NCBI GenBank assembly: GCA_905198155.1
Contig: CAJKBQ010000048.1
Coordinates: 1-12,990, forward strand
DNA from: an uncultured Eubacteriales bacterium
Lineage (GTDB): Bacteria; Bacillota; Clostridia; Oscillospirales; Acutalibacteraceae
Reading direction: 5' to 3'
DNA length: 12,990 nucleotides
In this document: one piece after another, positions 12,775 to 12,990 of the stretch
Layout: each line of letters begins with the position of its first letter
Position numbering within the stretch: position 1 is the first letter of the stretch
Made by a program: the position numbers and the translations under genes
The notes under the pieces: model-generated
What the model was told of the DNA's origin: nothing
Database searches by the model: none
The model's input: the letters and a program-made list of their open reading frames with translations, nothing else

Positions 12775-12850
12775 TGGAGCGGCTGACGAGGCTCGAACTC
12801 GCTACCTCCACCTTGGCAAGGTGGCGCTCTACCAGATGAGCTACAGCCGC
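12775..12850 (-). tRNA. tRNA-Gly (anticodon GCC)
   Basis: 76 nt with encoded CCA. Acceptor GCGGCTG pairs with CAGCCGC, discriminator U. Anticodon stem CCACC/GGTGG with GCC in the loop. T arm GCGAG-TTCGAGC-CTCGT. Confidence 0.97.
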
Positions 12851-12856
12851 AAAAAA

Positions 12857-12932
12857 TGGTGCCTCCGATCGGAATCGAACCAATGACACGGGGATTTTCA
12901 GTCCCCTGCTCTACCGACTGAGCTACAGAGGC
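12857..12932 (-). tRNA. tRNA-Phe (anticodon GAA)
   Basis: 76 nt with encoded CCA. Acceptor GCCTCTG pairs with CGGAGGC (one G-U), discriminator A. Anticodon stem GGGGA/TCCCC with GAA in the loop. Separated by 6 nt from tRNA-Gly. Confidence 0.97.
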
Positions 12933-12937
12933 ATAAA

Positions 12938-12990
12938 TGGCGACCTGGAACGGGATCGAACCGTCGACCTCTAGCGTGACAGGCTAGCGT
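12938..12990 (-). tRNA. tRNA-Asp (anticodon GTC), 5' part off window
   Basis: The 3' part only: anticodon stem CTAGC/GCTAG with loop CTGTCAC giving GTC, T arm GACGG-TTCGATC-CCGTT, acceptor strand CCAGGTC, discriminator G73 (an aspartate identity base) and CCA. The D arm and 5' acceptor strand lie beyond the right edge. Confidence 0.93.

Noticed and set aside
1..12990. CRISPR array, transposon, phage or toxin-antitoxin module
   Set aside because: No regular spaced repeats, no transposase or integrase reading frames, no terminal inverted repeats with target duplications, and no recognisable toxin-antitoxin pair.

Overview
The window looks like chromosomal DNA from a GC-rich, endospore-forming member of the Clostridia, probably of the Oscillospiraceae/Ruminococcaceae type. 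This is inferred from a GerW-family sporulation gene beside scpAB, a zinc-type ribosomal protein L28, strong GGAGG ribosome binding sites, TTGACA/TATAAT promoters (many with an extended TGn -10), and AraC and DMT/MATE genes typical of gut Firmicutes. I see no phage genes, transposase, CRISPR array or recognisable defence island. Most of the window is ordinary core genome.

Region 1 (1-4079, minus strand) is one operon, read right to left: a site-2 protease-like M50 peptidase, scpA, scpB, a DUF2953 membrane protein, ytfJ/gerW, and a D-Ala-D-Ala carboxypeptidase that runs off the left edge. One promoter at 4051-4079 fits the whole set. ScpA/ScpB are the SMC (condensin) partners for chromosome segregation. 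The last genes are linked to the spore and its cortex, an arrangement resembling the scpA-scpB-dacB-spm neighbourhood of Bacillus.

Region 2 (4171-6383) holds monocistronic rpmB (+) with its own promoter and terminator. It is followed by a divergent pair: an AraC-type regulator (-) and a cytoplasmic GH29 alpha-L-fucosidase (+). Their promoters overlap back to back at a shared -10, which suggests the regulator controls both.

Region 3 (6382-10847) has recQ (-), divergent from a MATE efflux gene (+), followed by a DMT/EamA-type transporter gene (+) with its own promoter and terminator.

Region 4 (10848-12990) is gene-poor. It holds a tRNA-Leu(GAG) with a consensus promoter and a roughly 100-nt structured leader, four hairpins in series downstream of that tRNA, a frameshifted small gene, an intact small cysteine-rich gene of unknown function, and the end of a tRNA cluster (Asp-Phe-Gly-Cys, minus strand). 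The least explained signals are the hairpin array at 10950-11145, the tRNA-Leu leader, the 13-bp hairpin between tRNA-Gly and tRNA-Cys, and the two neighbouring small genes that share a GxD..PNEQT motif. None of these amounts to a clear new system; they are leads.
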